From Adineta ricciae (taxonomy: Eukaryota > Rotifera > Eurotatoria > Adinetida > Adinetidae), in the NCBI GenBank assembly GCA_905250025.1, contig CAJNOJ010000159.1:1-64000 (forward strand): DNA of 64,000 bases, in the 5' to 3' direction. How positions within the stretch are numbered: position 1 is the stretch's first letter; every line of letters starts with the position of its first letter. A model generated the notes under the pieces. That model ran no database searches. It worked only from the letters and a program-made list of their open reading frames with translations, and had not been told where the DNA came from. The position numbers and the translations under genes were made by a program. Of this stretch, positions 49,501 to 61,534 are shown piece after piece.

Positions 49501-50497
49501 GTCGAGGAGATTTTCGCGGTGGCAATCAATTTAATAATCGAGGATCATATCACGACAATCAACGAGGCAATAGTGGTGGATATCGTTCAGATTTCAATAA
49601 TCAACAACGCGGCCGGCAGTTTAATGATTATGATAATAATTCTCAACGGCAAGGAGGTGGTGGCTATATGCAAAATAACAATAATAGCTTTAACCAAGAT
49701 CGACAAGGATTTGGAAGCCGAGTGAGTTCGAATATATACACTTGAAGGTCATCAAAAGTATTACTATGTACTTTTCTTCTTTGTTCTAGTCATCGATGCA
49801 ACAACAACAACAACAACAGCAGCAGCAAAATCCATTTCAAAATCAGCAACAGCAACAACGTCCGCAACCATTGCTGCAAAATCCGCCATCACATCAGCAA
49901 CAACAACAACAACAACAGCAGCAACAGCAATTTCCTTCTCAACAAGCGGCCCTGAATAATCAAGCTGCTACTTTGACTCTGCAAGCTCAGAATCCCCTAG
50001 GTCTTAATCAAACCGGTGTTCAACAACCTAATACACTGGACTCATGGTTTGCACTGTATGCAGCTGCGCTTAATCCACAAGGAGCTCAACAACAACAGCA
50101 ACAACAACAACATCCGCAACAGCAACCTCAGCAACAACAAATCCAAGCACAACAAGACCCAAATTCTATAACTCAGCAATGGTCTCAATGGTTAAAAACA
50201 GCACAAATGGTTAATTTCTTCAGAAAGTCTTTTTTTCTCTGGAACGTATATTCTCTTCTACTTTAGACTCAAGCTGCACAACAGCAACAACAACAGCATC
50301 CACAATTAGCAGTTCAACAACCTGAGTCTCAGCAATCACAATCGAATCAACTGCCCGATGCGACTGCTTTGTACTATCAAGCTTACTATGCTCAATTAGC
50401 TGCTGCACAACAACAAGCAGCCGCAGCAGCTGCTGCAGCTGCCGCAACTGGTTCAACCAACGGTGCTCTAGCACCGCCTGGTAGTAATGATAAATAA
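46519..50497 (+). CDS. hnRNP U-like protein: SAP, SPRY, P-loop kinase-like, RGG and polyQ
   Basis: About eleven exons, roughly 1,000 residues. SAP DNA-binding motif (FKVTELQNELKKRGLDIKGR) at the N-terminus, a strongly acidic Glu/Asp stretch (46860-47120), then a SPRY domain (ALCFLWAGTRATYGFKQGKI, GIRVGWSNLSSGLHALQLGE, GCYIDLDGNEEENKIRISFT). The polynucleotide-kinase-like domain has Walker A LLSGLSGSGKTTWAKKY and VIVPDDDELRSR. The tail (48950-49720) is Arg/Asp/Ser then Gly/Arg/Asn-rich RGG-like, followed by glutamine-rich sequence (49797-50440) ending in an alanine run. This is the SAF-A/HNRNPU-HNRNPUL architecture, linking chromatin, RNA and splicing in the nucleus. The polyQ end is longer than I would expect from vertebrates. 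Confidence 0.9.
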
Positions 50498-50869
50498 CTT
50501 TCCGGAATTTCTATCCAATGTACATACATATCTGAACAACAAAACATAAGAACAAGTGGTCATTTTCTATCTAATTCACATACATATAAAATCTCAATTT
50601 TAAATTGAGTCTGTTGAAATCTGTCATTGTTTGTATTTCTACAACCTCTACTTTCTATGCGTATTTGTTACAAGACAAAGAAGACTATGTCTGTGTATTT
50701 ACCTATTTACTCCTCATCTTTTTGCTATCTGTATTCCTGCGTGTGTGCGTGTGAAAAACAAAGAGAAATATACGAAAGTGGTTGAAATTTTGTTTAGATT
50801 TTTGTTCTTTTGTGTTGCATTTGAAATGCAAAGATAAAATTTTTTTCTTCTTTTCTTTTGCCAATGTAG
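50498..50869. other. Spacer between hnRNPU-like and INCENP-like genes
   Basis: 372 bp, hnRNPU-like 3' UTR running into T-rich sequence that ends gccaatgtag directly before the ATG at 50870, an acceptor-like context. Confidence 0.45.
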
Positions 50870-53015
50870 ATGTCTGTCATTGATACCCTCGATACCTTCG
50901 ATAAATTAGAATTCAATGATATACGTGCTTTCGCGGCCGCATCAGCATTAATTGCAAAATCGATCCAAGAGTACAACGATGATCCAGCGGGAAATGTCGA
51001 TGCTTTAAAATTATTATTCCAAAATGAGTATGTAAATGTTCTCTCTAGAAACTGGAAGTATTTGACGAATTTGCCTTTGTAGATCAGCAGATATCACGCA
51101 AAAACAAAAAGATATCGAACGTGAATGGCTTGAGAACAACAATGAAATCATGTAAGAACCAACATTAATAATATCTTTCTTCCACGACATCGAAATTCCA
51201 TTTTTTTACAGATCATTTTCAACAATCTTAGATGCTTGTTTGGGTTCTTCATCATCCGATCGTCCTACATTGATTGATCAACCGCTTTATCTTCCCTTTC
51301 GCGATGATCAACCAATGGAATACGAACCTATCCAATGGCAACCGGATCCACCAGCTTCGACAACACGTTTTGTTGTACAACCTGCATCACCGAGTCGAGT
51401 ATTACAACCTCGAAATGAACCCAATATAGATCAAACGACGAACAACAATGCAAATACGATTCTTCTCGATGATAACGATGATCAAAACTATGTCGATGCC
51501 AATGGTGACGAAGAAAATGAAGCGCCGAAAATAAAGAAAAAGGCGAAGAAGAAGAAACAACAAGCAAAAGTGATCGAAACGAGTGACGATACATCGCTAC
51601 AACTAAATACTTCATCCAACCGAACATCAACAACTGGTCAAAAACTACCTGTAACTATACTTTTCACTTCATTGTTTCACAACACGATAACTTGTCTCGT
51701 ATTTAGCAAAAGCTATCATCGAAATGGTCTGCTGGCAAACGTATATCTGGATTTGGTGCTGGTAAAACAAGTGCAATTCGCAAAGTATGCTCAATTCCGA
51801 TTGCAAACAACGAAAATATCTTCTTGGAATTCTTTAGTTCGCTCGTCCATCAAATGATCGTCAACAGCGTCCTGACTCTCGTACATTATTTCGTAATAAA
51901 CCATCGGTAACTGGTAACACCTCTCGTCTCAGTCAAGAACAACGAGAACAATTAGCCCGAGCAGTCGAAGAACGTAAACAAGAAGAACGTAAACGCAAAG
52001 TCGAAAAACGTAAGACTAAAACGTTTCCAATCCGAAGAACAGTTTCCTACGAACTTCATTTCCTTTTTGCTATTCAGTACACGAACAAGCCAAGAAACGT
52101 GAAGAAGTTCTCAGTCGTGCTAAACAGATCCAACAAGATAAAGACCAAAAGAATCAACTACGCGTATCGGACAACCAAGCGAAAACAGCGGCTTCAGGAA
52201 ATAAGAAAGTTCCTGGCGCCAATTTTAACACGTCAACAACGTTCAATAACTCAATGAATGATTCAACAAACCTTCCGAAAGCAACTTATCAACAACAAAC
52301 TGGCCAGCAATACAAACCTGTTGTACTCGATACAACAAGTAATAAAATTCTCAATCAAAATAAAGTGTTCAAACAACCGATGAATGCCGGTTTGAAAAAG
52401 CCAACAACATTAGCAAATGCTGAATATACATTTGTCGTTGATAAAAACAATACACAACGAAATGATATAACATTACCATCAAGTTCTTTACTACAACCAA
52501 GTGCACAACATAAAGCAGACTGGACAATCTTGCCAACTCCAGGACATCCTCATGATGAACTGGAACTTGATTCGACAATGACGTATGTTATGATCGAATA
52601 GTATCTATTAGAAAGTCAATTCTCTCGTTTTTCTAGTGATACAACTCATAATTCAACAGATGGAGATTATGGTATCGAAGATGTTCGTTCGGATCAAGAT
52701 TCCGACAATGAAGATGAAGATGAAAGTCGCATACCTGGTTGGGCAAAAGGTTTGTTTATTTCTCTTTTCGACTTCTCATACAAACCTTCGATTTCTTTTC
52801 TTGCAGAACGTTTGTTTCAAACATTTTGGAAAACACAAGGTCATTGGTATTTATCACGTCGAACGTTGAAATTAACCCGTCGTACATTAGGACATTATCC
52901 CATCATCAAAGACGAACTTCAAACTTGGCTCAAAGAACTTAAATCAAGCAAACCATTATCAGAAACGTTTACCGATGCTACTTATCTCGACCAAACACAA
53001 GCACATTTCTTTTGA
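50870..53015 (+). CDS. INCENP-like chromosomal passenger protein
   Basis: About eight exons, roughly 560 residues. Short helical N-terminus (DIEREWLENNNEII resembles the INCENP CEN-box edge), disordered Asn/Gln/Asp and Lys-rich centre (KIKKKAKKKKQQAK), then a charged helix (SQEQREQLARAVEERKQEER, AKKREEVLSRAKQIQQDKDQ) like the INCENP single alpha-helix but shorter. Near the C-terminus, YGIEDVRSDQDSDNEDEDES runs into RIPGWAKERLFQTFWKTQ, which matches the entry of the Aurora B-binding IN-box. Downstream the sequence (RRTLKLTRRTLGHYPIIKDE) departs from INCENP, and the TSS phosphosite is not seen. INCENP scaffolds Aurora B, survivin and borealin at centromeres and the midzone. The alternative is another IN-box-like protein. 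Confidence 0.58.
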
Positions 53016-53706
53016 AAGGCAACTTTCCAATCTTAACGACTATCAATGTGTATGTGTGATTTCCTTTCCTTCTCAGATATCTTCTCTTTCGAACACGTCA
53101 GATCATATTATTTTCTTTCTATATATCTTTCGGGAAGACAATCCAAGACAAATGTTCATGTATATATTGGACAGATCTCAAACTGATAGCAAATCATTGT
53201 CTATCGCTTGTAGTTTTCTTTTGTTATATCTCTCCTGTGTTTCTTACTGTTCTTGTATCTTTATTAGCATAAAATGTCTAGATGAAAATCAACATTGAAT
53301 GAATAAATAAATCAATAAATACGTGTGTATGTCATTCAATAATTGTCAAATCAAATCAGATTGTTCTGTTCGACAATGACTGATGACGACAACAGGAGTA
53401 GTATCGTTTTCTTTTCTTCTCGTCCTTTCGAGTAATTTGCACTTACACGTGTCTGAACGTGAGTTGCAATCTGTGCTCAAGCAGGTATCGAGGTGTTCAT
53501 TCAAGCCATTGATGTCACTAGTAAGCCTCCCTCCATTTTTTAGAAGAAGTCTTCTATTTCTTTCTCAGCTAATTCAAACAAGAGTCTGACTTGAGTCTAT
53601 ATCAACCGTTTTGTTCTCATTCTGTTCTCCTCACGCGTTACGCACACACGTATACCATTTTACTCTTTTACTTATTTTTGAATAAATAAAAAACAAAACA
53701 TTCGAT
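53016..53706. other. Spacer upstream of the LEA gene
   Basis: INCENP-like 3' end with overlapping AATAAA words near 53300, then the LEA upstream region. ORF 53383-53589 begins with a hydrophobic stretch but shows no supporting context. No heat-shock or stress element could be assigned reliably. Confidence 0.45.
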
Positions 53707-54442
53707 ATGGCTGATGCAATTAACAAAGCTGTCGATGCTGCTAAAGATAAAGCCCACGGTAATTAAACGAGATTTTCATAGATAGATTTCGATTGAGTTC
53801 ATCGATGATTTGCAGAAGTCACTTCTGGAGCCAGTCATGAAGCTAACAAAGCAGCTGCCAAAGATTCAGACCGATCACTTGGAGATCGCGTTAGTCACGG
53901 TGAGTTTTCATTTTGTTGCTTCTATTATGAATGAAAGATTTTCAATTTCAATAGGTATTGATGCTGTAAAAGACAAAGTTGATGAAAAGAAACATGAACT
54001 GTCCAAAGAAGCTAATAAGGAAAGCGCTGAGCAAGAAGCTAAAGGCATTGTTGAAACCGTCAAAGAGAAAGCTGCTGAAGCGTAAGCTCTTCTTTTCTTT
54101 CTCGATTTCAAAATTCTCTTCTTTCCTCACAGATATAACTACGTAGCTGGTGGCGAAGACGGAAAAGGTCTTGTTGAAACAGTCAAAGAAAAAGCTAGTG
54201 AAGCGTAAGTATACAAGTACTTTGTTGCCATATTGATCTCAATAACTTTTAGTTACAATTATGTTGCCGAAAAAGTCAGCGAAGCAACACATGCTGTCAG
54301 TAGTGACGCGAATAAGGAAGTCGCCAAAGACTCGAATCAATCGATTGGCACACGTGCTGGTGCCGCGGTTGATGCTGTTAAAGATAAAGTTCAAGAAAAG
54401 ACAAGTGAAGTGAAAGCTGAAGCTCATAAACAAAATTTATAA
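53707..54442 (+). CDS. Group 3 LEA protein (desiccation protectant)
   Basis: Five short exons, about 155 residues, rich in Ala/Lys/Glu/Asp/Val with no Trp and no Cys. 11-mer-like repeats recur: AINKAVDAAKDKAHE, HEANKAAAKDSDRSLGDRVS, GIDAVKDKVDEKKHE, GIVETVKEKAAEA, GLVETVKEKASEA, AAVDAVKDKVQEKTSEVKAE. Exons 3 and 4 end alike, and exons 4 and 5 both open with YNYVA, so repeat units coincide with exons. There is no signal peptide and no C-terminal ER-retention motif, so a cytosolic location is likely, unlike some described bdelloid LEA proteins. Group 3 LEA proteins are disordered in water and fold into amphipathic helices on drying, limiting aggregation and membrane damage. Confidence 0.9.
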
Positions 54443-57400
54443 GTAAAACACAAAAGTTTGTTTCGTTTTCATCGAAAACTCAATCGTTAGACTACAAAGA
54501 CATTTTCTTCTTGTTGAATTTTTAAATCCTAGTTGTTTTCTTCTCTCTCAATGTTTGTTATTCTCGCGGTCATTCGAAAATTCTCAACATTCTGTAAACG
54601 CGTTTTTTGTCATGTGTACCAATGAAATATTGTTGTGGTTGTGTGTATAAAAATTAACATATTAATCAGTCGATGTTGAAATCTGAACGTTTTTATGTTG
54701 TTGCAATAGGTTATCAGTAAATAAAAGAACGCAGAATGAAAAGAATGACATTCTTAGCTTTATGCATGGAGTAATTAAGAACGTTACTATGACGAATAAT
54801 GGGTCGATGTGCAAGCATCCGTTTGATTTACAGACAGAAAAAAAAATGTTCTTGATACGCATTGTTTAGTCAATGGCTTTGGGAATGAATCAATTAGAAG
54901 ATGAAACAGCTGTCGGTCTTTGTGAAACCAAAATCGAACGAGACAACTCAGATTGAGTATCATGGTAAGTTTAGTATACAAATTACAGTACAAGAGAGAA
55001 AAATATTTAAAAAAGAAACATCTAACAAAAATCTTTTTGTGTCCTCATCAGAATGATGAAACGAATTTTCTCAGTATATGATTATTTTTATTACATTCTA
55101 CTCAAACATACGATTATGTGTGTCACGTGGCGACACTCATTTGTGTACTGGCGATAAAACACGAGTTTATCAAATACACTTTGCAAATTCATTTCAAAGT
55201 TTACAATAGATAAGCAACTATCTGCACTTGTTTATTATTTAGAGAATTATATAAATATATTACTAACCCAAATAGATAATATTCAGCGTATTCTCTATAG
55301 GATGATGATGATGGAAAGGAAAGTTTATTGAAAAAATCTTTCATTAGATTAGTTGTTTGTTAACTACAATAGTTTGACATGAATATGAAATCAAAAGTTC
55401 TGGTAAACATAATAGATGAAACATTCGAATTTCAAAACGAGAACTTGCTCACTCAAAAATGAGACCGAACGAGTTTTTCGCGTCTAGTCCAGTCAAACTC
55501 ACACATGCGTAGAATAGAACACCTCGTTTACCAACACAGATTGTCGCTGTCAATAGTACGTGAGCATTCAAACTGACAAGATATGCATCCACAAGAAAAA
55601 TGTCTTCCATGCCATACGAAATATCTGTCAAAATGGAAACAAAAAGCGAATGGAAGTTATTTTTGTTGCAAAACCTAGTTTTCATCTAGTCCGGAGCCGG
55701 ATCTTTGTCAACTCTAATTTATTCATCATTCACAGAACAACCTTGTCATCAATCAATCAGTTATTTCAGCATTTTGAAAAGACCTCTGTTAACCAAATCT
55801 CAAGTTTTCATGATATTATTTGCTCATTGATCGTTTCAGATGATGTTCGACAGAAAACAGAAGAATATTTGATAGACATGTTCTGTCACATCATAGAACA
55901 ATTAACAAAATGTCTCTTATAATAAGAGTAATTGACAAGCAGCAACTGTTCGAATTATAAATGGAGCTGTCGATGTTAAAAATAATCGTGCGTAATCACC
56001 ATTTCCTGAATCGGAGTTTACGGAGAACTTCTGACCGATTTTTCCTTCACCTGATCGATAAATCATTTCTAAAGAAATCGGAATCTGCTATTACATTTCC
56101 GTTGCACTGTGTTTCTCTCGAATTTACACTCCTAACACTCAGTTGAGCACTGCTAATTGATCAATGTGGATAATTCTCTTGAAAATCAAGACAGTGACGC
56201 TTTCACAATGATTATATTTTGTCTCTCTCATGCTGTGCGTTTTCACGTCTCACACTTGTTATTATTTCAAACAGCTTTGCTTTCGACTAAACTGAAGTGA
56301 TTGTCTTCAATTCTGCGTGTTTAGAATATCGTTTAAAATCAACATTACTCCCTCCCATTCTTTTTTATTTTCAAATAATCTCTCTTTCTTTTTCCTTATC
56401 AACGTTTCAAATTTCTTCGTTTGAAAAAAAAAAGAAACGAAGGCAAGAGACAGGGAGAGAACATGACAACTAAACGACTGATTTGATAAGCTTCTTTAAT
56501 CGGATATTATTTTATTTATAACTAGTTCATAGATTCGATGTCATGCGTCCTTAGAAAATGTTTCTTCGAGGTGACATGCATATCGAGCAATCGATTAAAA
56601 AGAAAGCAAAGAAGAGAAGTATGGGCAATTTGTTACACGAATCAAACTTCAATTGTTCGGCACATATATACGTGGCCAATCAATATAGATGAATATAGTA
56701 AATTATAGCCTATGAGACGAAAGGAGAGAGGTGATTGTCCATAAGATAACATACATGCACGACATAATCAGATGTCAGTATGTGTGTAATTAACGTTTAT
56801 ATGAACTCGGATGATTTGTATGAATGAATATATTTGGGCAAAAGACACACTTGACTTGAAGAAGCAAAGAAAAAAAAACCGAAATTTTCTTGTGTATAGT
56901 TGTTTGTTAAAGGAAATTTTTGAAGAAACAAAAAAGTGGAGCGTAAGCTATTTGATAGTTTTTCTTGAAGTGATTGTTTCGATGAAAGAAGCCCTTTTTG
57001 TTGCCTGTTGCTTACTTTTTCAATGCTGAGAATGTTTCGAAGTGAAAGAAGAAAGATGTATGTTTGAACGACAGATGACATTGTCCGCTTGTCTTTTGTA
57101 TCGACAACGAGTAATTGTCTTAATTCATAATTTACTCACATAATGTTGACGAAACAAACACAACACTTGATTTTTTTTTCTCTCTCTTTTCTTTCTCTCG
57201 TCTTTATTTAAACAAAGAGTGGCAAAAGTACCGCGACATATTCTCATCAAAGATTAACAACGCAGACAATTTGTTAAAGACCAGCGATATTTCAATCAAC
57301 CAGAGCATGCGCAGCTTGTCAACTATGAGAACAAGATTTAAGTCAAATAAGAAGATGATGACACGAGCGAGATTGTAATTTGTGTAAATTGTATACTGAC

Positions 57401-58592
57401 AAGTGTCAAAGTCGAACGAATAACCTACACTAATCGAGTAGTGAGGTGCGAAGACAACTCGCTGCGTTGACCATTTAATATGACTAATTGGAAAGAGAGC
57501 TCTTTGCAAATCAGCATGATGTACTCAATACGTACATTGAAAATATAATGATCGAGAGACATTTTATGTACATATATTTATTTGTCATGATCATTTTCTG
57601 CTCGTTATTTTACATATATAGATTATCACAGAAGGCGAAACGAGATCTATTTCTGTTCGTTCTCATTTTTTCCTTTTTCTTCTCGCTTTTAGATGTGTCC
57701 TTATTTCTTATTGGTTATCGTATTCATTTCGTTATACCACCAATCGTGACCATTCTAATTATTCATTCCTTTTGACGAGAACGTTTTGGAGAGAAGTATT
57801 GATTCGTACCTTAATTAACCTTTTCTGTTCTGATCTCGCATGTTGTTACTTTGTAATAGTCGAGTTCGAGTAAGAGGAGAAAAAGAAAAAAAGAAAGAAA
57901 TTGGTAATCGAGCACCAATAGTAAGCAAGGCAGGAAAAAAGGCGAGCGAGAGAGAATCGTCTCGTTTCGTCTATGCGTTGATTAGGCGATGACTGTCTTA
58001 CAGTTTATATTATAAAGCGAAGGCAAATAGAGAGAAGAGAAAAGAAAACAGTGTGATGAAAAGAAATGATACTGAAACTCAATTCGACGACGAATGAGAA
58101 GGAGAAAAAAATCGAGAGAAAAAGAGAAGCGAGAAAGAATAACATTAAGACATAGAGACACTCTATACACTATTGAAGAAAATGATATACATCCAACCTG
58201 CGTGCGAGTTCGAAAAAAAAGAGAAGCAGAAGAAGAGAGAAGGAGAGGCGAGAAAAAAAGCTATATTCACTACCTCGCTCAACATTTAACGGTACATTGC
58301 ATTGAAAAGCAGAGAGAAAGGCCATCATAGACAGACCCAGCGACATACATACGACAAGTGATACTAATAGTTGATAATCGTATCTACATATTGCAATGTT
58401 TAATTAATTTCTTAGACAAGAAAAACATCAAATAAATTAGACAGGTTTGTTTCAATAGATTAAAAATGTTTTTTTTTCCCATCGTCATTTATCGCATTTC
58501 ATTTTAATAAAAACACGCATTTTTCTTTTACTTATAGTTCTTCTTCCTTCACTTATTTCTAAATAAAAATCACCAAAACGTTATCCTTCAAG
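54443..58592. other. Long spacer upstream of SIX3/6
   Basis: About 4.1 kb without a firm gene. A plus-strand ORF at 55560-55922 has a plausible peptide in its second half (HDIICSLIVSDDVRQKTEEY, MFCHIIEQLTKCLL) but no recognised family; the minus-strand ORF 55449-55685 overlaps it. ORF 57488-57775 is hydrophobic without context. The length of the spacer next to a developmental homeobox gene makes cis-regulatory content likely. Confidence 0.4.
57870..58330 (+). repeat. Purine-rich (GA/GAAA) tract
   Basis: About 460 bp in which the plus strand is dominated by A and G in runs such as agaagagagaaggagaggcg. Lies 260-720 bp upstream of the SIX3/6 coding exon and could be 5' UTR or promoter. The 78-codon ORF through it is a low-complexity reading. 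Confidence 0.7.
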
Positions 58593-59655
<1,063 letters not shown>

Positions 59656-61534
59656 ACAAACGAAAATTTTCAAAAAAAGAAAACCAACAACTTCATCTCC
59701 CGGTGCTCTCTCGGTAGCGGAGAACTTTGTATTTAATTATTTTTCTCTTCTCTCTTTCTCTCATTTTCGTTCAGTGATTTGCGTTTTGCTGTTGTTGTTG
59801 CTGTTGTTGTTGTTCTTCTTCTTCTTATTGTTGTTGTTTACTATTCATATTACGTAGCTTTTTCTCTCATTCTCTATCTTTTCTTTTCTGTCTTTTGAAC
59901 AAAAATAATAAAATATCAATTATGATGCGCCAAGAAAGAAACTTATGTTATCATTGCTCTCGGTTGCCAGTTGATAGACATACATAAACAGATGTTTGTA
60001 TTAGATCTTCCAATATGCGGCTTGTTTCTCTTTCTCTTTTGTAATTATCCGATTCGCACGAATAAACATGTCGACAACCAGATGATCTATCTTCCGAGTA
60101 CTTAGCAATGATATGAGATTATTTCTTGTTTTCTCTTTCTTCTTACGTCGATTTCAACTATTTAGCCGCTGATTGGTTAGCAAATCGAACGAAAAGCTAT
60201 ACATATGTTTAGTCAACCGATCGATACATCGAATCAGATTGTTGATGATATAGCGTGCAATCAAGGATAAGATCGATCAACGTATCTGTAATTGTAAATA
60301 GTTTGTTTCTACGAGATCTGACAGTCTCGTTTCAAACAACTGTCACATCTTTTGATGAAATTGATTAATTNCAATTGATGTCGACTGCTGTGAGTGAGAC
60401 TCAATGTCATAACATTTTTGTCATTGAAAAGTGAACTGTTGTTTTCAATTGACTTTCTAACTGTGTAAAAGAGCAATGCGAGTCGTGACGCGGTAGGAAA
60501 TCGAATTTGAACACGAGCTGAGATTAGAAATGTTTTCACTCATGAGAAAAAAAGGAAATGAGAAAGATATTATCCAATTTGACTGAGAATATCCATTGCC
60601 TTCGACAAGGAATCTGTCGACGAATTCTTTGTGCGAGAATGAGCAAATCATATTTGACACATGCTTCCGATGGAAATTTATGTGGTTACTTTGTAGTTAT
60701 TTGTTAGAGAAATGAAGTGCATGAGATGAAGGTGATAGAAAAGGAAATTGATCGTTTCCGTCAACAGAATACATAGAAGAATGTCAACCGCTCTCTCGTT
60801 CTTTCATCATCAAAATCTCTTTGTGTTCGATTGTTCACCAATAAACAACTCGTTAGTTGTAACAATTCTAGACACTTATTTCAATTTAGCTTAAGTAAAG
60901 AAATACTCCGCCTTTTCTTCTCTTACTTTATCACCACCCTCATGATGATTTGATGAAGAGACGTCTCATACACATTCGAATCTTCATCTCTATTCAGCTG
61001 ACTGATTGGACTGAGTATGGGATGTAATATTGGTGCGCATGTCATGTAAGAGTTGAATCTCTTGAGAGAGTAAAATGAACGCGGATTACCATGACAGTTC
61101 GATTGCTGATGAATGTTCTCCTGAGTATGGAATAAGGGGACGAAAGAAAAGAGTTAGACTAAAGAATAACAGGCGATGAAGACGACTAGTGACACGCAAC
61201 AATCTTTTTCCTTGTTGTTCTATTCAGAGATGGATAAGACACACACACAATTGCTATTCGATACACATGTCGACACCAAATGGTTTATTCATGATTATTT
61301 GTTATACTAAATGCAGATGAAAGAAAGACACAGATGATCATTCAGTATATGTTGTTCAGTACGAACACGCACTGGAATAGAATCAGAAATGAATTGATCA
61401 AGAGTGGCTGTGCATTCAAGGTTTCCACTAGATTTATGTATTCAATGACTTGAAAAGCAAAACTACACTGAAGCTAAAATTTCGACACACTGAAAATTAG
61501 AGCGAGAAGTGATCTCTGAGAAAACGTTTCACTG
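59656..61534. other. SIX3/6 3' flank
   Basis: Contains a T/G-rich triplet stretch (ttgttgttgctgttg-like, 59786-59840), an AATAAA-like word near 59905 and then AT-rich spacer. Position 60371 is an ambiguous base. No gene supported. Confidence 0.5.

Noticed and set aside
48946..49725. 259-codon ORF in an alternative frame within the hnRNPU-like tail
   Set aside because: It is an off-frame reading of the Arg/Asp/Gly repeat region, giving an implausible Ile/Met/Val-rich peptide; the RGG frame continues the gene.
53383..53589. ORF with signal-peptide-like start before the LEA gene
   Set aside because: No homology recognised, ends abruptly, and a donor-like gtgag within it suggests non-coding or UTR sequence.
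57488..57775. Hydrophobic ORF upstream of SIX3/6
   Set aside because: AT-rich sequence readily gives Phe/Ile/Leu-rich ORFs; no motif, no splice context.
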